Source of the DNA: Psychromonas algarum
GTDB lineage: Bacteria > Pseudomonadota > Gammaproteobacteria > Enterobacterales > Psychromonadaceae
Reading direction: 5' to 3'
Length of the DNA stretch: 64,000 nucleotides
Assembly (NCBI RefSeq): GCF_004376845.1
Contig: NZ_SNUW01000008.1
Span: forward strand, 1-64,000
Under the pieces are notes generated by a model. The model made no database searches. It was given only the letters and a program-made list of their open reading frames with translations, and was not told where the DNA came from. The position numbers were made by a program, and so were the translations under genes. Shown here one piece after another: positions 50,119-59,998 of this stretch (positions within the stretch are counted from its first letter, which is position 1; each line of letters starts with the position of its first letter).

Positions 50119-51207
50119 CTATGCATATTTCTTTTCAAACACAGCCATGAAATCAACTAATGCTTGAACACCTTCAATCGGCATCGCGTTATAAATACTC
50201 GCGCGCATTCCACCTACTAATTTATGACCTTTTAATGTTAATAAACCAGCTTCTTTAGCTTCAGCTAAAAATATTTCATTTAAACTGTCATCAGCTAATG
50301 TAAAGGGAATATTCATTCGACTACGAACACTTGCATCAACATTGTTGGTATAAAATGATGAGTTATCAATAGTGTTATATAACAGTTCAGCTTTAGCGAT
50401 ATTACGCTTTTCAACTTCAACCAAACCGCCTTGTGCTTTTAACCATTTAAAAACTAAACCAGCTAAATACCAAGAATACGTTGGTGGGGTGTTATACATT
50501 GAATCAAAATCAACTAACACTTGATAATCAAAAATTGATGGGATGGCTTGACGAGCATGTCCAATGAGATCTTCACGTACGATCACAATCGATAAACCTG
50601 ATGGACCAATATTTTTCTGCGCACCAGCATAAATAAGTCCAAATTTTGAAACATCAATTGGACGAGACAAAATCGTTGAACTCATATCAGCAATTAATGG
50701 CACAACACCCGTTTCTGGTGTATCAAAGATTTCAATGCCTTCAATTGTTTCATTAGGGCAATAATGAACATAAGCAGCCCCAGCATTTACATTCCAATCT
50801 GCACAAGGTTTAACCGAAATTTTTCCTTGTTCGGTGGTTGTCATGATGTCTGTTTCTTTAATACGCGCATGCTTTTTCGCTTCAATAACAGCAGATTTTG
50901 ACCACTGCCCAGTTAAAACATAATCAGCATCTAATTTATCACCTAATAAATTAAGTGGCACTGCTGCAAATTGACCACGACCACCACCATGACAAAATAA
51001 AACTTTATAATTATCAGGAATTGCCATTAACTCGCGTAAATCAAGCTCAGCTTGTTTTGCCATTGCAATATATTCAGGACTACGGTGACTAACTTCCATT
51101 ACCGAAACACCCAAACCTTGCCAGTTACAAAATTCATTTTGTGCCTGTTGCATTACCGCTTCAGGTAACATCGCAGGACCAGCACAAAAGTTATATATTT
51201 TTGTCAT
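50119..51207 (-). CDS. serC: Phosphoserine aminotransferase SerC
   Basis: 362 aa from the ATG at 51207 ([16 protein letters not shown]), which matches known starts; the frame extends 20 codons upstream through non-conserved residues. It makes phosphoserine for serine synthesis and acts in pyridoxal phosphate synthesis. Seen: [24 protein letters not shown], and PLP lysine in [13 protein letters not shown]. First of serC-hisC-aroA; terminator of gyrA lies just upstream. Confidence 0.96.
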   Translation of the reverse strand: MTKIYNFCAGPAMLPEAVMQQAQNEFCNWQGLGVSVMEVSHRSPEYIAMAKQAELDLRELMAIPDNYKVLFCHGGGRGQFAAVPLNLLGDKLDADYVLTGQWSKSAVIEAKKHARIKETDIMTTTEQGKISVKPCADWNVNAGAAYVHYCPNETIEGIEIFDTPETGVVPLIADMSSTILSRPIDVSKFGLIYAGAQKNIGPSGLSIVIVREDLIGHARQAIPSIFDYQVLVDFDSMYNTPPTYSWYLAGLVFKWLKAQGGLVEVEKRNIAKAELLYNTIDNSSFYTNNVDASVRSRMNIPFTLADDSLNEIFLAEAKEAGLLTLKGHKLVGGMRASIYNAMPIEGVQALVDFMAVFEKKYA

Positions 51208-51282
51208 TGTTGTATCTCTTAAAAGAAAAGTGATGTTTGTGAAAATAAATTGTATTTTAACAAACAAAATAGTTGCATCACT

Positions 51283-51316
51283 TAAAACAAAATAAGCGGC
51301 TATTCGCCGCTTATTT
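51283..51316 (-). terminator. Terminator of gyrA
   Basis: aaataagcggc (51290-51300) pairs with gccgcttattt (51306-51316); on the minus strand the stem is followed by a T-rich gtttt. It begins 15 bp beyond the gyrA stop. Confidence 0.85.
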
Positions 51317-51331
51317 AATTATGATTAACTG

Positions 51332-54058
51332 TTATTCAGGTGTTTCAGTTGCTTTATCATCTGCATTATCTACTGCTTCAGATTGCTCTTCTAACTCACT
51401 GTTTTCAAGAGTTGAAGGTAACTCACCTTCTTCGCCTTCATAAACAGGCTCGTCTTTAATTTCATCAATACGTTGTAATGCAACGATTTTTTCATCTTCA
51501 GCAGTGCGGATCAAGGTAACACCTTGTGTATTACGTCCTACCACTGACACCTCAGAAACACGAGTACGTACTAGCGTACCTTTGTTAGAGATCAACATGA
51601 TTTCATCGTTTTCATCAACTTGAACAGCACCAACTACTTTACCATTACGCTCACTCACTTTGATTGAGATAACACCTTGAGTTGCACGGCTCTTAGAAGA
51701 ATAATCTTCTAATGGCGTACGTTTACCGTAACCATTTTCAGTCGTTGTTAAGATATGACCTGTCGGATTAGGAACGATTAATGAGACAACTTTACCGCCT
51801 TCATTTAATTTAATACCTCGAACACCCGTTGCTGTACGGCCCATTGGACGAACACCTTTGAATTTAATCTCAGGGTTACCGTTTTCGTCTAATACAAGAT
51901 TACCATCTTCATCAGTCACTTCGCTCTCTTCAGCTTCTTTAAAGCGAACTACTTTACCAGCATCAGAAAATAGCATGATTTCACTATGACCATCGGTTAA
52001 TGCTACGCCGATTAGCTCGTTATCATCATTTAAGTTAATTGCAATCAGACCACTAGAACGTGGACGACTGTAAGCACTTAATGCTGTTTTCTTAACGGTA
52101 CCGTTAGCTGTTGCCATAAACACATATTTATCATCTTCGTATTCACGTACCGGTAAGATAGCCGTAATACGTTCGCCCTCTTCAAGCGGCAAGATATTCA
52201 CAATCGGACGACCACGTGCTTGACGAGATGCCAAAGGCAGTTGGAATGTTTTCAGCCAGTACAAACGACCACGAGTAGAGAAACAAAGGATCGTATCATG
52301 TGTACTTGCCACTAATAATTTTTCAATGAAATCTTCATCTTTCATCTTAGTCGCAGCTTTACCTTTACCACCACGACGTTGTGCTTCGTAATCAGATAGT
52401 GGTTGGTACTTAACGTAACCTTCGTGAGAAAGCGTGACAACAACATCTTCTTCAACGATCAGATCTTCCATACATAAATCAGATTCACTTTCAGTGATTT
52501 CTGTACGACGAGGATCTGCAAAGTTATCACGAACTTCTTCAAGTTCTTCTTCAATCACTTCCATCAAACGAGCAGGACTTTCAAGAATGAATAATAATGC
52601 AGCAATAATTTCTAATAGCTCTTTGTACTCGCCTAAGATTTTTTCATGCTCAAGGCCAGTTAACTTATGTAGACGTAAATCAAGAATCGCTTGCGCTTGA
52701 ATTTCAGTCATAAAGTATTGATTATCACGAACACCAAATTCAATTGCTAAACCGTCAGGACGAGCTGCATCAACACCACTCGCTTCTAACATTGCAGCAA
52801 CGCCGCCTAAATCCCATCCACGTGCTTGTAATGCTAATTTAGCTTCAGCAGGAGTTGGAGAGTGACGAATTAAATCGATAATAGGTTCAATGTTTACTAA
52901 TGAAATAGCCAAACCTTCAAGGATATGTGCACGGTCACGTGCTTTGCGTAATTCAAATACAGTACGACGAGTAACCACTTCACGGCGATGTAGAATAAAG
53001 GCTTCTAGCATCTCTTTTAGGTTAAATAGTTTTGGCTGACCATGGTCAAGTGCAACAGCATTGATACCAAAGGTAACCTGCATTTGTGTTTGTGCGTAAA
53101 GGTTGTTTAAAACAACTTCGCCCACTTCACCACGTTTAACTTCAACCACCATACGCATACCGTCTTTATCAGACTCATCACGTAAAGCACTAATACCTTC
53201 AATTTTTTTATCTTTAACAAACTCAGCAATTTTTTCAATCAAACGAGCTTTGTTAACTTGATATGGTAGCTCATGAACAACAATCGTCTCACGACCAGTT
53301 TTTTCATTAACTTCAATGTCCGCTTTAGCACGAACTTTAATTTTACCACGGCCTGTATTGTAAGCATCGATAATGCCTTTACGGCCATTAATAATACCCG
53401 CTGTTGGGAAATCAGGGCCTGGGATATGTTCAATCAATTCATTGATCGTAATATCTTCATTTTTAATTAATGCTAAACAAGCATTAATGACTTCACCCAA
53501 GTTATGTGGTGGGATATTCGTTGCCATACCAACAGCAATACCAGAAGAACCATTAATTAATAGGTTAGGAATTTTAGTTGGCAATACTTCAGGAATAAAC
53601 TCTGTACCATCATAGTTAGGTACGTAATCAACAGTTTCTTTTTCTAAATCGGCTAATAATTCATGTGCCAATTTCTGCATACGGATTTCTGTGTAACGCA
53701 TCGCTGCCGCGCTATCGCCATCAACAGAACCAAAGTTACCTTGGCCATCAACTAGCATATAACGTAAAGAGAAGTCTTGCGCCATACGAACAATTGTATC
53801 GTAAACCGCTGTATCACCATGTGGATGGTATTTACCGATAACATCACCAACAACACGTGCTGATTTTTTATAAGGTTTGTTCCAGTCGTTACGTAACACG
53901 TTCATCGCAAATAAAACACGACGGTGTACTGGTTTAAGGCCGTCACGTACATCGGGCAATGCACGACCTACGATCACGCTCATTGCGTATTCAAGATAAG
54001 AATTTTTTAATTCATCTTCAATATTAATTGGAGAAACGTCAGAGGCAAATTCGCTCAT
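51332..54058 (-). CDS. gyrA: DNA gyrase subunit A
   Basis: 908 aa. The N-terminal breakage-reunion domain holds catalytic Y122 ([11 protein letters not shown]), and the C-terminal domain has six beta-pinwheel blades with the GyrA box QRRGGKG. With GyrB it introduces negative supercoils. The quinolone region reads [13 protein letters not shown]: Thr stands at position 83 where E. coli has Ser, with D87 kept. The tail ([20 protein letters not shown]) is longer and more acidic than in E. coli. Own promoter region of 268 bp, divergent from ubiG. Confidence 0.98.
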   Translation of the reverse strand: MSEFASDVSPINIEDELKNSYLEYAMSVIVGRALPDVRDGLKPVHRRVLFAMNVLRNDWNKPYKKSARVVGDVIGKYHPHGDTAVYDTIVRMAQDFSLRYMLVDGQGNFGSVDGDSAAAMRYTEIRMQKLAHELLADLEKETVDYVPNYDGTEFIPEVLPTKIPNLLINGSSGIAVGMATNIPPHNLGEVINACLALIKNEDITINELIEHIPGPDFPTAGIINGRKGIIDAYNTGRGKIKVRAKADIEVNEKTGRETIVVHELPYQVNKARLIEKIAEFVKDKKIEGISALRDESDKDGMRMVVEVKRGEVGEVVLNNLYAQTQMQVTFGINAVALDHGQPKLFNLKEMLEAFILHRREVVTRRTVFELRKARDRAHILEGLAISLVNIEPIIDLIRHSPTPAEAKLALQARGWDLGGVAAMLEASGVDAARPDGLAIEFGVRDNQYFMTEIQAQAILDLRLHKLTGLEHEKILGEYKELLEIIAALLFILESPARLMEVIEEELEEVRDNFADPRRTEITESESDLCMEDLIVEEDVVVTLSHEGYVKYQPLSDYEAQRRGGKGKAATKMKDEDFIEKLLVASTHDTILCFSTRGRLYWLKTFQLPLASRQARGRPIVNILPLEEGERITAILPVREYEDDKYVFMATANGTVKKTALSAYSRPRSSGLIAINLNDDNELIGVALTDGHSEIMLFSDAGKVVRFKEAEESEVTDEDGNLVLDENGNPEIKFKGVRPMGRTATGVRGIKLNEGGKVVSLIVPNPTGHILTTTENGYGKRTPLEDYSSKSRATQGVISIKVSERNGKVVGAVQVDENDEIMLISNKGTLVRTRVSEVSVVGRNTQGVTLIRTAEDEKIVALQRIDEIKDEPVYEGEEGELPSTLENSELEEQSEAVDNADDKATETPE

Positions 54059-54326
54059 AGAAACTTAAATCCTTAATTTAGTGGAAATAGACTGAATTTA
54101 GTAAGGGCTCGATAGTAGCACAAATGCCTATTCGAAAAAGGCTTTTAATTAGCAAAATCACGTCAGAATCGTTTTATGGGGCAATTTGAGGTATTTATCA
54201 AATAACCGGTCATTTTTTAATCACGCATAATTTTTATTAAAAAACGCTTAAAATCGCAAAATAAAATCCCCCATCTATATTATTATCACGTTATAATCAG
54301 CGTTCTCAATTTCACCAGGTAATAAC

Positions 54327-55082
54327 ATGTCTGAAAATACACTCTCTGCAAAAAATACAACTTCACAAGCTAATGCATTTGAATCCAACGTAGATCAACA
54401 AGAAATTGAAAAGTTCTCAGCGATGGCTGAGCAATGGTGGGATCTAGAGGGAGACTTCAAACCTCTTCATTTGCTTAATCCAACACGCCTTAACTACATA
54501 GAAGAAGGTGTTGATGGTTTATTTGGCAAAAAAGTCGTTGATGTTGGCTGTGGTGGCGGCATTCTAGCTGAAAGTATGGCAATTAGAGGTGCAGAGGTAA
54601 TAGGTATTGATATGGCACATGCATCATTACAAATTGCTCGATTACATGCTTTAGAAACACAAACCAAGATAAGCTATGAAATGACCACAGCTGAAAATTT
54701 TGCACAAGCACACCCAGCACAATTTCATGTTGTCACTTGTATGGAAATGTTAGAGCATGTACCCAACCCAGCATCAGTGATCCAAGCCTGTTGTGATTTA
54801 GTCAAACCCGGCGGTAGCGTTTATTTCTCAACCATTAATAAAACATGGAAAGCTTACCTGATGATGATTATAGGTGCAGAGCATGTTTTAAAATGGGTTC
54901 CAAAAGGCACACATGAATATGAGAAATTTATTCGCCCTTCTCAATTACTCGCGGCAGTTGATGCAACGCAATTACATTGTGATGATTTATGTGGTGTGGA
55001 ATACAGTCCATTTTCGAATAGTTTTAAAGTAACAAAGAATGTTGATGTGAATTATATGTTGAAGTGCACAAAAGCGGTTTAA
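54327..55082 (+). CDS. ubiG: Ubiquinone O-methyltransferase UbiG
   Basis: 251 aa SAM-dependent enzyme performing both O-methylations of ubiquinone synthesis. Seen: [20 protein letters not shown] then [13 protein letters not shown] motif [15 protein letters not shown], and [13 protein letters not shown]. Usual UbiG length with an extra N-terminal tail of about 15 residues. A possible -10 box tataat lies at 54292-54297. The divergent ubiG/gyrA arrangement is common in gammaproteobacteria. Confidence 0.96.
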   Translation: MSENTLSAKNTTSQANAFESNVDQQEIEKFSAMAEQWWDLEGDFKPLHLLNPTRLNYIEEGVDGLFGKKVVDVGCGGGILAESMAIRGAEVIGIDMAHASLQIARLHALETQTKISYEMTTAENFAQAHPAQFHVVTCMEMLEHVPNPASVIQACCDLVKPGGSVYFSTINKTWKAYLMMIIGAEHVLKWVPKGTHEYEKFIRPSQLLAAVDATQLHCDDLCGVEYSPFSNSFKVTKNVDVNYMLKCTKAV

Positions 55083-55741
55083 GTTCTTCTTTTTGGGCGT
55101 AGGATTCATCATACTGTTTTTTAAAGGTTTTTCGTTTTCATCTATCGTTGCTATGGTCCTCCGTGGGAATGCATATTTTTGTATTGACTCGTCTGTGCTC
55201 ATTGAGGTTGTTTGATATTCGGTCTTTTTCAAGACAGTTGGCATTTATTAGCTTTGGCTTTGCCCTTTCGGCGACCAAACCAAGACAGGATTAATCCTGC
55301 GCCCCAAAATATAACCTTTACGCTTTGGTTAAAATACAGAAATTAACAAGTGAATACTCACAACACAAAACCTTGAACAATGTGATTACGTCCATGCCCC
55401 TGTTAAATTTTAAAAAGGCTGACTTTAGCAAACTAACACAGAGTAAAACACAGCCACCAGCAGTACGGAAACTTTATAAATAAACATAAAAAATCTGAGA
55501 TGAACACAGAGCAACCACACTAATTTTTTTGTAATGCACCCCAGAAAAACTCCTTTCATTTTTTCAGTAAATATTTAATAAAAATGTTTAAAAAAATGCC
55601 TAGATCTCACACTAATAAATAATTTTATTACTATAATATAAGTGGGTTGAGCGCAATAATTTAACCCTTAAATTATATTTTTATTATTCTGTACATAGAC
55701 GTTAGAGCAGTGTTCTAACTTAGGAAAAATAGGAGTTTAAT
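55083..55741. other. Intergenic gap with decayed or repeat-like sequence
   Basis: 659 bp. On the minus strand about 55225-55310 reads FWGAGLILSWFGRRKGKAKA then NKCQ, protein-like, with cacggaggacc and tgcattccca near 55160, resembling intergenic repeat sequence seen in other marine genomes. No intact gene. The last 100 bp presumably hold the promoter of the DUF2892 gene. Confidence 0.35.
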
Positions 55742-55942
55742 ATGTTAAATACAAATGTAGGTGGTATGGATCGTACACTTCGTATTATTCTCGGAGTAGT
55801 GCTTACTTTGGTAGGTGCATGGTCATTTAACTGGTGGGGAATAGTTGGTCTTGCGCTATTATTCACTGGCCTAATGAATTGGTGCCCTCTTTATACATCA
55901 CTTGGAGTATCAACTTGCCATAAGGAAGGGTCAACAGAGTAA
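55742..55942 (+). CDS. DUF2892 (YgaP transmembrane-like) small membrane protein
   Basis: 66 aa. Seen: NVGGMDRTLRIILGVVLTLV at the start and NWCPLYTSLGVSTC at the end, with two membrane helices between; this is the whole DUF2892 pattern (PF11127). Two Cys, in NWCPLY and STC, are conserved in the family. Related domains are fused to rhodaneses, hinting at sulfur or redox work, but function is unproven. Strong ribosome site aggagtttaat. Confidence 0.85.
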   Translation: MLNTNVGGMDRTLRIILGVVLTLVGAWSFNWWGIVGLALLFTGLMNWCPLYTSLGVSTCHKEGSTE

Positions 55943-56482
55943 GTCACTGATCAATCATAAAATAAATAAGATCATTTTCTTTTCAAGTTTTTAAAGTAAA
56001 TGAGATTATTAAAAAGTAGTGAACGGCTAACATCAATACTAGAGAAACATGACTAGTATAAAATATCATAATACCAAGCTATTCACTCAGTATCAGAGAA
56101 GTAGTTAACAACCTGCTTCTCTGCAAATGTTTACTTAAAGCACCATCCTTCCACATTAAAAACATCGTGAATATTAACAAACGATAAAAATATAACAGCC
56201 TTACCTAAACAATTAACTCATTTTAATAAAATCAAAAAAATGCTGGGTTAGTTGAGACTGGTGCAGAGAGATTTCTCCTAAACACTACGTTGAAAATGGA
56301 CAAATTGATGAGATAAGAAAGTTATTCGATGCTCAGGCTTTTGGTTTCCTTTTCTTCATAATTAATATTTCTCCAAGTAAATCACTTTTCCTAAGTCTAA
56401 TATTAAACATTTAATTCATGTCTTTTATCTCTTTAAACAACTAACATAAAACAAATTTTATTAAATAACCATGGAGGAATTA
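55943..56482. other. Intergenic gap with terminator-like hairpin
   Basis: 540 bp. An imperfect hairpin, cagagaag...cttctctg (56094-56123), could end the DUF2892 transcript. Around 56286-56350 a frame reads HYVENGQIDEIRKLFDAQAF, protein-like but lacking a start; probably gene debris. Otherwise nothing was recognised. Confidence 0.4.
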
Positions 56483-57445
56483 TTGATAAATAATATGACC
56501 GCGAATACTTCAGCAACGAATAATCGACTTTTATGGTTGGCTGTTTTAGGCTTGTTAATGACCAATTTATTTTGGGCAATTAATGCTATTTTAGCACGAG
56601 GTTACATGCCAGAAGTGGCACCTATCGCCATGAACTTATTTCGTTGGCTAGGAGCATTTGTATTATTAACTCCTTTTGCACTACCAAGTATCATTAAAAA
56701 TTGGTCTTTGATCCGTCCTCATTTATTACCTTTAACGGGATTGGCGATATTAAGTATCGCACTTTATAACAGCTTGCTCTATTTAGCGGCTAATTTTACT
56801 ACTGCGGTTAATATCACCCTCATTAATACACTGATCCCAATTGCAACACTTTTAATTGCATGGCGAGTATTAGATAATCGCCCTCGATTAATGCAATCAA
56901 TTGGTATGGGAATATCAATAATGGGTGTTTTACTGATTTTAACAAAAGGCGAATTATTACATTTATTAAATCTTAAATTTAGTCAGGGTGATCTGTTTAT
57001 GGTCGCAGCTGTTGTCGTCTGGGCACTATTTACCGTGTTATTAAAAAAGATGCCGCTTAAGTTATCCGCTATTACAGTACTTTATATATTAGTGATACTT
57101 GGACTTCCTTTTTTGATCATGGCTTATGTTATTGAAGCAGTATTTTTTAAATTTTATTTTCCTTCAATTGCACATTTAAGTTTATTTGCTTATTTATGGA
57201 TTTTCCCTTCGTTACTGGCTTATGTTTTTTGGACAAATGGAATTGCTCGTCTTGGTGCTGAAACCACTTCCTTATCAATAACTTTAATGCCTTTATTTGG
57301 TGCGGCATTGGCGATTATATTCCTTGATGAATCAATATATTGGTTTCATATTGTCGGCGGATTATGCTCTTTGATAGGTATGTTGCTTGCATTATTACCA
57401 AGTAATAAACTCGCATCATTTGGGGTGTTTAAAAAAACGAAATAG
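56483..57445 (+). CDS. EamA-family (DMT) exporter
   Basis: 320 aa from TTG 56483. The frame opens at ATG 56471, but ggagg (56473-56477) lies inside those codons at ideal distance from the TTG, which decides the start; ATG 56495 is a further option. Seen: ten helices in two EamA repeats, with NLFWAINAILARGY, MNLFRWLGAF, TLINTLIPIATLLIAWRVL and GAALAIIFLDESIYWFHIVGG. It exports small metabolites or amino acids; the substrate is unknown. The thioredoxin gene follows by 38 bp. Confidence 0.85.
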   Translation: MINNMTANTSATNNRLLWLAVLGLLMTNLFWAINAILARGYMPEVAPIAMNLFRWLGAFVLLTPFALPSIIKNWSLIRPHLLPLTGLAILSIALYNSLLYLAANFTTAVNITLINTLIPIATLLIAWRVLDNRPRLMQSIGMGISIMGVLLILTKGELLHLLNLKFSQGDLFMVAAVVVWALFTVLLKKMPLKLSAITVLYILVILGLPFLIMAYVIEAVFFKFYFPSIAHLSLFAYLWIFPSLLAYVFWTNGIARLGAETTSLSITLMPLFGAALAIIFLDESIYWFHIVGGLCSLIGMLLALLPSNKLASFGVFKKTK

Positions 57446-57483
57446 AAGCTTGATAAGTGGATATTTATTACAGGAGTGATGAC

Positions 57484-57822
57484 ATGAAAAATAATGATAT
57501 TGGTTTTAAACACGACTATGAAAATACAACACTGACATTTGAAGATGTTTGTAAACTGTCCGGTAATATTATATTAGAGTTTGGAACCGCTTGGTGTGCT
57601 CACTGTCAGGCAGCCAGTTCAGCGATAGAAGAAGTATTCACTGAACATACAACATTATCCCACATAAAAATAGTTGACGGGAAAGGCAAACGATTAGGGC
57701 GTGTATTCAAAGTAAAACTTTGGCCGACCTTAATTCTCTTACATGACGGTAAAGAAGTTGCTCGTGTTGTTAGGCCATTACATTCTGACGAGGTGCGTCA
57801 ATTAACAGAAAAAATAAACTAA
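57484..57822 (+). CDS. Thioredoxin-family protein with CAHC active site
   Basis: 112 aa from ATG 57484, with caggagtgatgac upstream; the frame extends 9 codons further without a ribosome site. Seen: ILEFGTAWCAHCQAASSAIE (C38, C41) and the cis-Pro region KLWPTLILL. The active site is CAHC, not the usual CGPC, so its redox potential should differ. No signal peptide, so cytoplasmic. Similar small thioredoxins in marine gammaproteobacteria lack a defined partner. Probably co-transcribed with the EamA gene. Confidence 0.85.
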   Translation: MKNNDIGFKHDYENTTLTFEDVCKLSGNIILEFGTAWCAHCQAASSAIEEVFTEHTTLSHIKIVDGKGKRLGRVFKVKLWPTLILLHDGKEVARVVRPLHSDEVRQLTEKIN

Positions 57823-57844
57823 GGTGATATCTTTCTACTTATGT

Positions 57845-58018
57845 TTACATAAGTTGCTTTATTAATGCAGCAATCAACATAACAAAAACTAATATCGGCA
57901 ATATTTTACTGTATTTTGCCTGTTGTTTTTCATCTGTTGGTTTAGCAAATCGTTCAACTAACACAACCATTAATACCAGTGCTAAAAATAACGTTCCTAA
58001 AATAATCAACATCGACAT
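57845..58018 (-). CDS. Small two-helix membrane protein, 57 aa
   Basis: ATG 58018 with aaggtg upstream. Seen: helix LIILGTLFLALVLMVVLVE, a polar loop ERFAKPTDEKQQAKYSKI, and a second helix LPILVFVMLIAALIKQL. Codons read cleanly to TAA 57845-57847, 22 bp from the convergent thioredoxin gene. Not recognised; the clean helices and ribosome site make it a likely real gene. Confidence 0.65.
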   Translation of the reverse strand: MSMLIILGTLFLALVLMVVLVERFAKPTDEKQQAKYSKILPILVFVMLIAALIKQLM

Positions 58019-58097
58019 GTTCTAACACCTTTTAAACTAATGAATAACAGAAATCACAGTGAGCAATCTCATTGCATGCTTTAAACTCGAAAAATTA

Positions 58098-58244
58098 TAC
58101 CTATAACATTAAATAATTTATCTAAATTTTGTGCTTAAAAGACAGGTCAGTTCAGGTTTAAATTGATCTCCCCTTTACGAAATTTACAACAAATAACAGG
58201 GCTGCTTTAACAAAATAGATAAACCATTGATTGTGATGGGTATT
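58098..58244. mobile_element. MITE-like repeat, copy 3
   Basis: 147 bp, beginning tacctataacattaaataat and ending with the complement of ataccc-atcacaatcaatgg. It shares the core ccctttacgaaatttacaac with copies 1 and 2 and is the most diverged of the long copies. Confidence 0.75.
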
Positions 58245-58539
58245 ATAACTATCTCAACATCCTTAAGGTATATAAGCTACAATGGGCTCACCAAATTCAC
58301 ACTTAAACGCTCATTACCTGTAATGACCAATTAAGTTATTGGAAAGGTACAGTTTAAACTAACGTTTAGATAATTAATGCTAAACACATCCCTGCATTGC
58401 AATAACTCACACTTCTATTTTTTAAGATACCACGTATCAATATTTTCATATTTCAACATTTTCACATTTAACGTTTTTTGCTTTCAAAGGTGGACTTTAT
58501 TGCCTTTGGAATCAGATCCCCTCATCAAAAGAAATAAAA
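58245..58539. other. Intergenic, upstream of the opine dehydrogenase gene
   Basis: 295 bp, AT-rich, no supported gene or structure. It must contain the promoter for the gene at 58540, whose ribosome site is aaaagaaa. Confidence 0.4.
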
Positions 58540-59712
58540 ATGAAAATAACCATTATTGGAGCTGGTAATGCAGGATCAGCTTGTGCATTTATGGCTGCAG
58601 AAGCAGGACATAAAGTAAGATTGCTAAAAACCTCAAATAACGTGACACATGATGAACATTTTCAAGCGATGTCCAATAATCAAGGGATCTATTGCATCAA
58701 CAACACCAATAATGGTCATTTTACAGATAGTGCTGATGATGCAGAAAAAGCCTTTCAGCCATTAGATATGGTTACCCGAGATCCTAAAATTGCTATCGAA
58801 GGCGCCGATGTTGTGATGATATTTATCCAAACGACCTACCATGAAGCTTTAGCAAAACGAATAGCAAAATACTTTCAAGATAGTCAGCTGGTCATGCTGA
58901 TCCCTGGTTATGCTGGCAGTCTGTTTTATCACCAACATTGCACTAACACCCCTATTTTTGCAGAAGGAGAATCAACTCCTAATGATGCCAGAATAGTCTC
59001 GTCAGGTGTTGTAAAAGTATTATTCAAAAATATTAGAAACTCACTTTCATTTTTTCCAGCGGTTAAAACAACAGAGGGCATGAAGATAGCGTGTAAATTA
59101 TTTCCAGCTTATCAAATTGAAGCAGATCAAGTCCGTAAACATATTTTTGAATCCGCTTTACATAACCCTAATATCATAGTGCATACCATAGGTTTATATG
59201 TCATGTACCCTATGCTTGAATATTGTGCCAAACATCATCCCGATGAAGTGCCTTATATGTATAGAGATGCACTTTCTACAGAAATGGCATGGTTGATGAT
59301 AGAAAAACTAGATGCTGAGAAAATGGCTGTGTTAAGTGCATTAGGATGCCAAGCAATACCTTATCTAGAAGCCTGTTTATTTAGAAATGAAACAGACCTT
59401 ACACAAGATGCCAGAGATGTATTTGAAAGTTATAAATTATCATCACCACCCGGACCTTATAGCTTTGATAATCGATACATTACAGAAGATGTTCCGATGG
59501 GCTTGGTTTTATTAGCATCATTAGGTGAAAAACTAAATGTTGCGATGCCAGAATGTAATCGTTTAATTGAAATGTGTGGCGGTCTTCTAAAAAGAGATTT
59601 TTACAAAGAAGGAAGAACCTTAGGCTCACTAGGATTAAGCACATTATCAACAAAAGAGCTTCTACTCTTTCTAAATAGCGGCATTGTGCCAATTAAAAAA
59701 CTCATTGCATAA
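58540..59712 (+). CDS. Opine/octopine dehydrogenase-family enzyme
   Basis: 390 aa. Seen: Rossmann motif ITIIGAGNAGSACAFMAAEAG at the start, VVMIFIQTTYHEALAKRIA, IPGYAGSLFYHQH, and a C-terminal helical domain with NPNIIVHTIGLYVMYPML (the catalytic-site His typical of NAD/NADP octopine/nopaline dehydrogenases, PF02317). Such enzymes join an amino acid to a keto acid by reductive condensation. No metallophore genes (CntL-like) are near, so metabolism rather than opine metallophore synthesis is likelier. Substrates are unknown. Confidence 0.82.
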   Translation: MKITIIGAGNAGSACAFMAAEAGHKVRLLKTSNNVTHDEHFQAMSNNQGIYCINNTNNGHFTDSADDAEKAFQPLDMVTRDPKIAIEGADVVMIFIQTTYHEALAKRIAKYFQDSQLVMLIPGYAGSLFYHQHCTNTPIFAEGESTPNDARIVSSGVVKVLFKNIRNSLSFFPAVKTTEGMKIACKLFPAYQIEADQVRKHIFESALHNPNIIVHTIGLYVMYPMLEYCAKHHPDEVPYMYRDALSTEMAWLMIEKLDAEKMAVLSALGCQAIPYLEACLFRNETDLTQDARDVFESYKLSSPPGPYSFDNRYITEDVPMGLVLLASLGEKLNVAMPECNRLIEMCGGLLKRDFYKEGRTLGSLGLSTLSTKELLLFLNSGIVPIKKLIA

Positions 59713-59998
59713 TTAGCCACCTAGATATACAGCTTAATTAAAAGGTAAATTCAACCTTGAAGTACATAACCATTAAGCTGTTATTTAATAGTATTATTAT
59801 ATAAACCCTGAATTGGGGGTGAGTCATTTAAAGTATTAATATCAGCTATATAGAGCTAAGTATTTACCCAGAAAAAGACATAAGCCCACTTATAAAGTAG
59901 TCTTTCATTTTTTAATTTTTCTTTCTTCAATATTCTACTATTTTTCAATAACCAAACACGCTACACTTTTTAAGTGCTTAGCAAACTACGGTGAAAAT
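59713..59998. other. Intergenic gap before dgt
   Basis: 286 bp of AT-rich DNA without a supported gene or hairpin. acggtgaaaat precedes ATG 59999. Confidence 0.4.

Noticed and set aside
54987-55244. 85-codon minus-strand frame overlapping the end of ubiG
   Set aside because: It crosses conserved ubiG codons and repeat-like intergenic sequence; no ribosome site and no recognisable domain.
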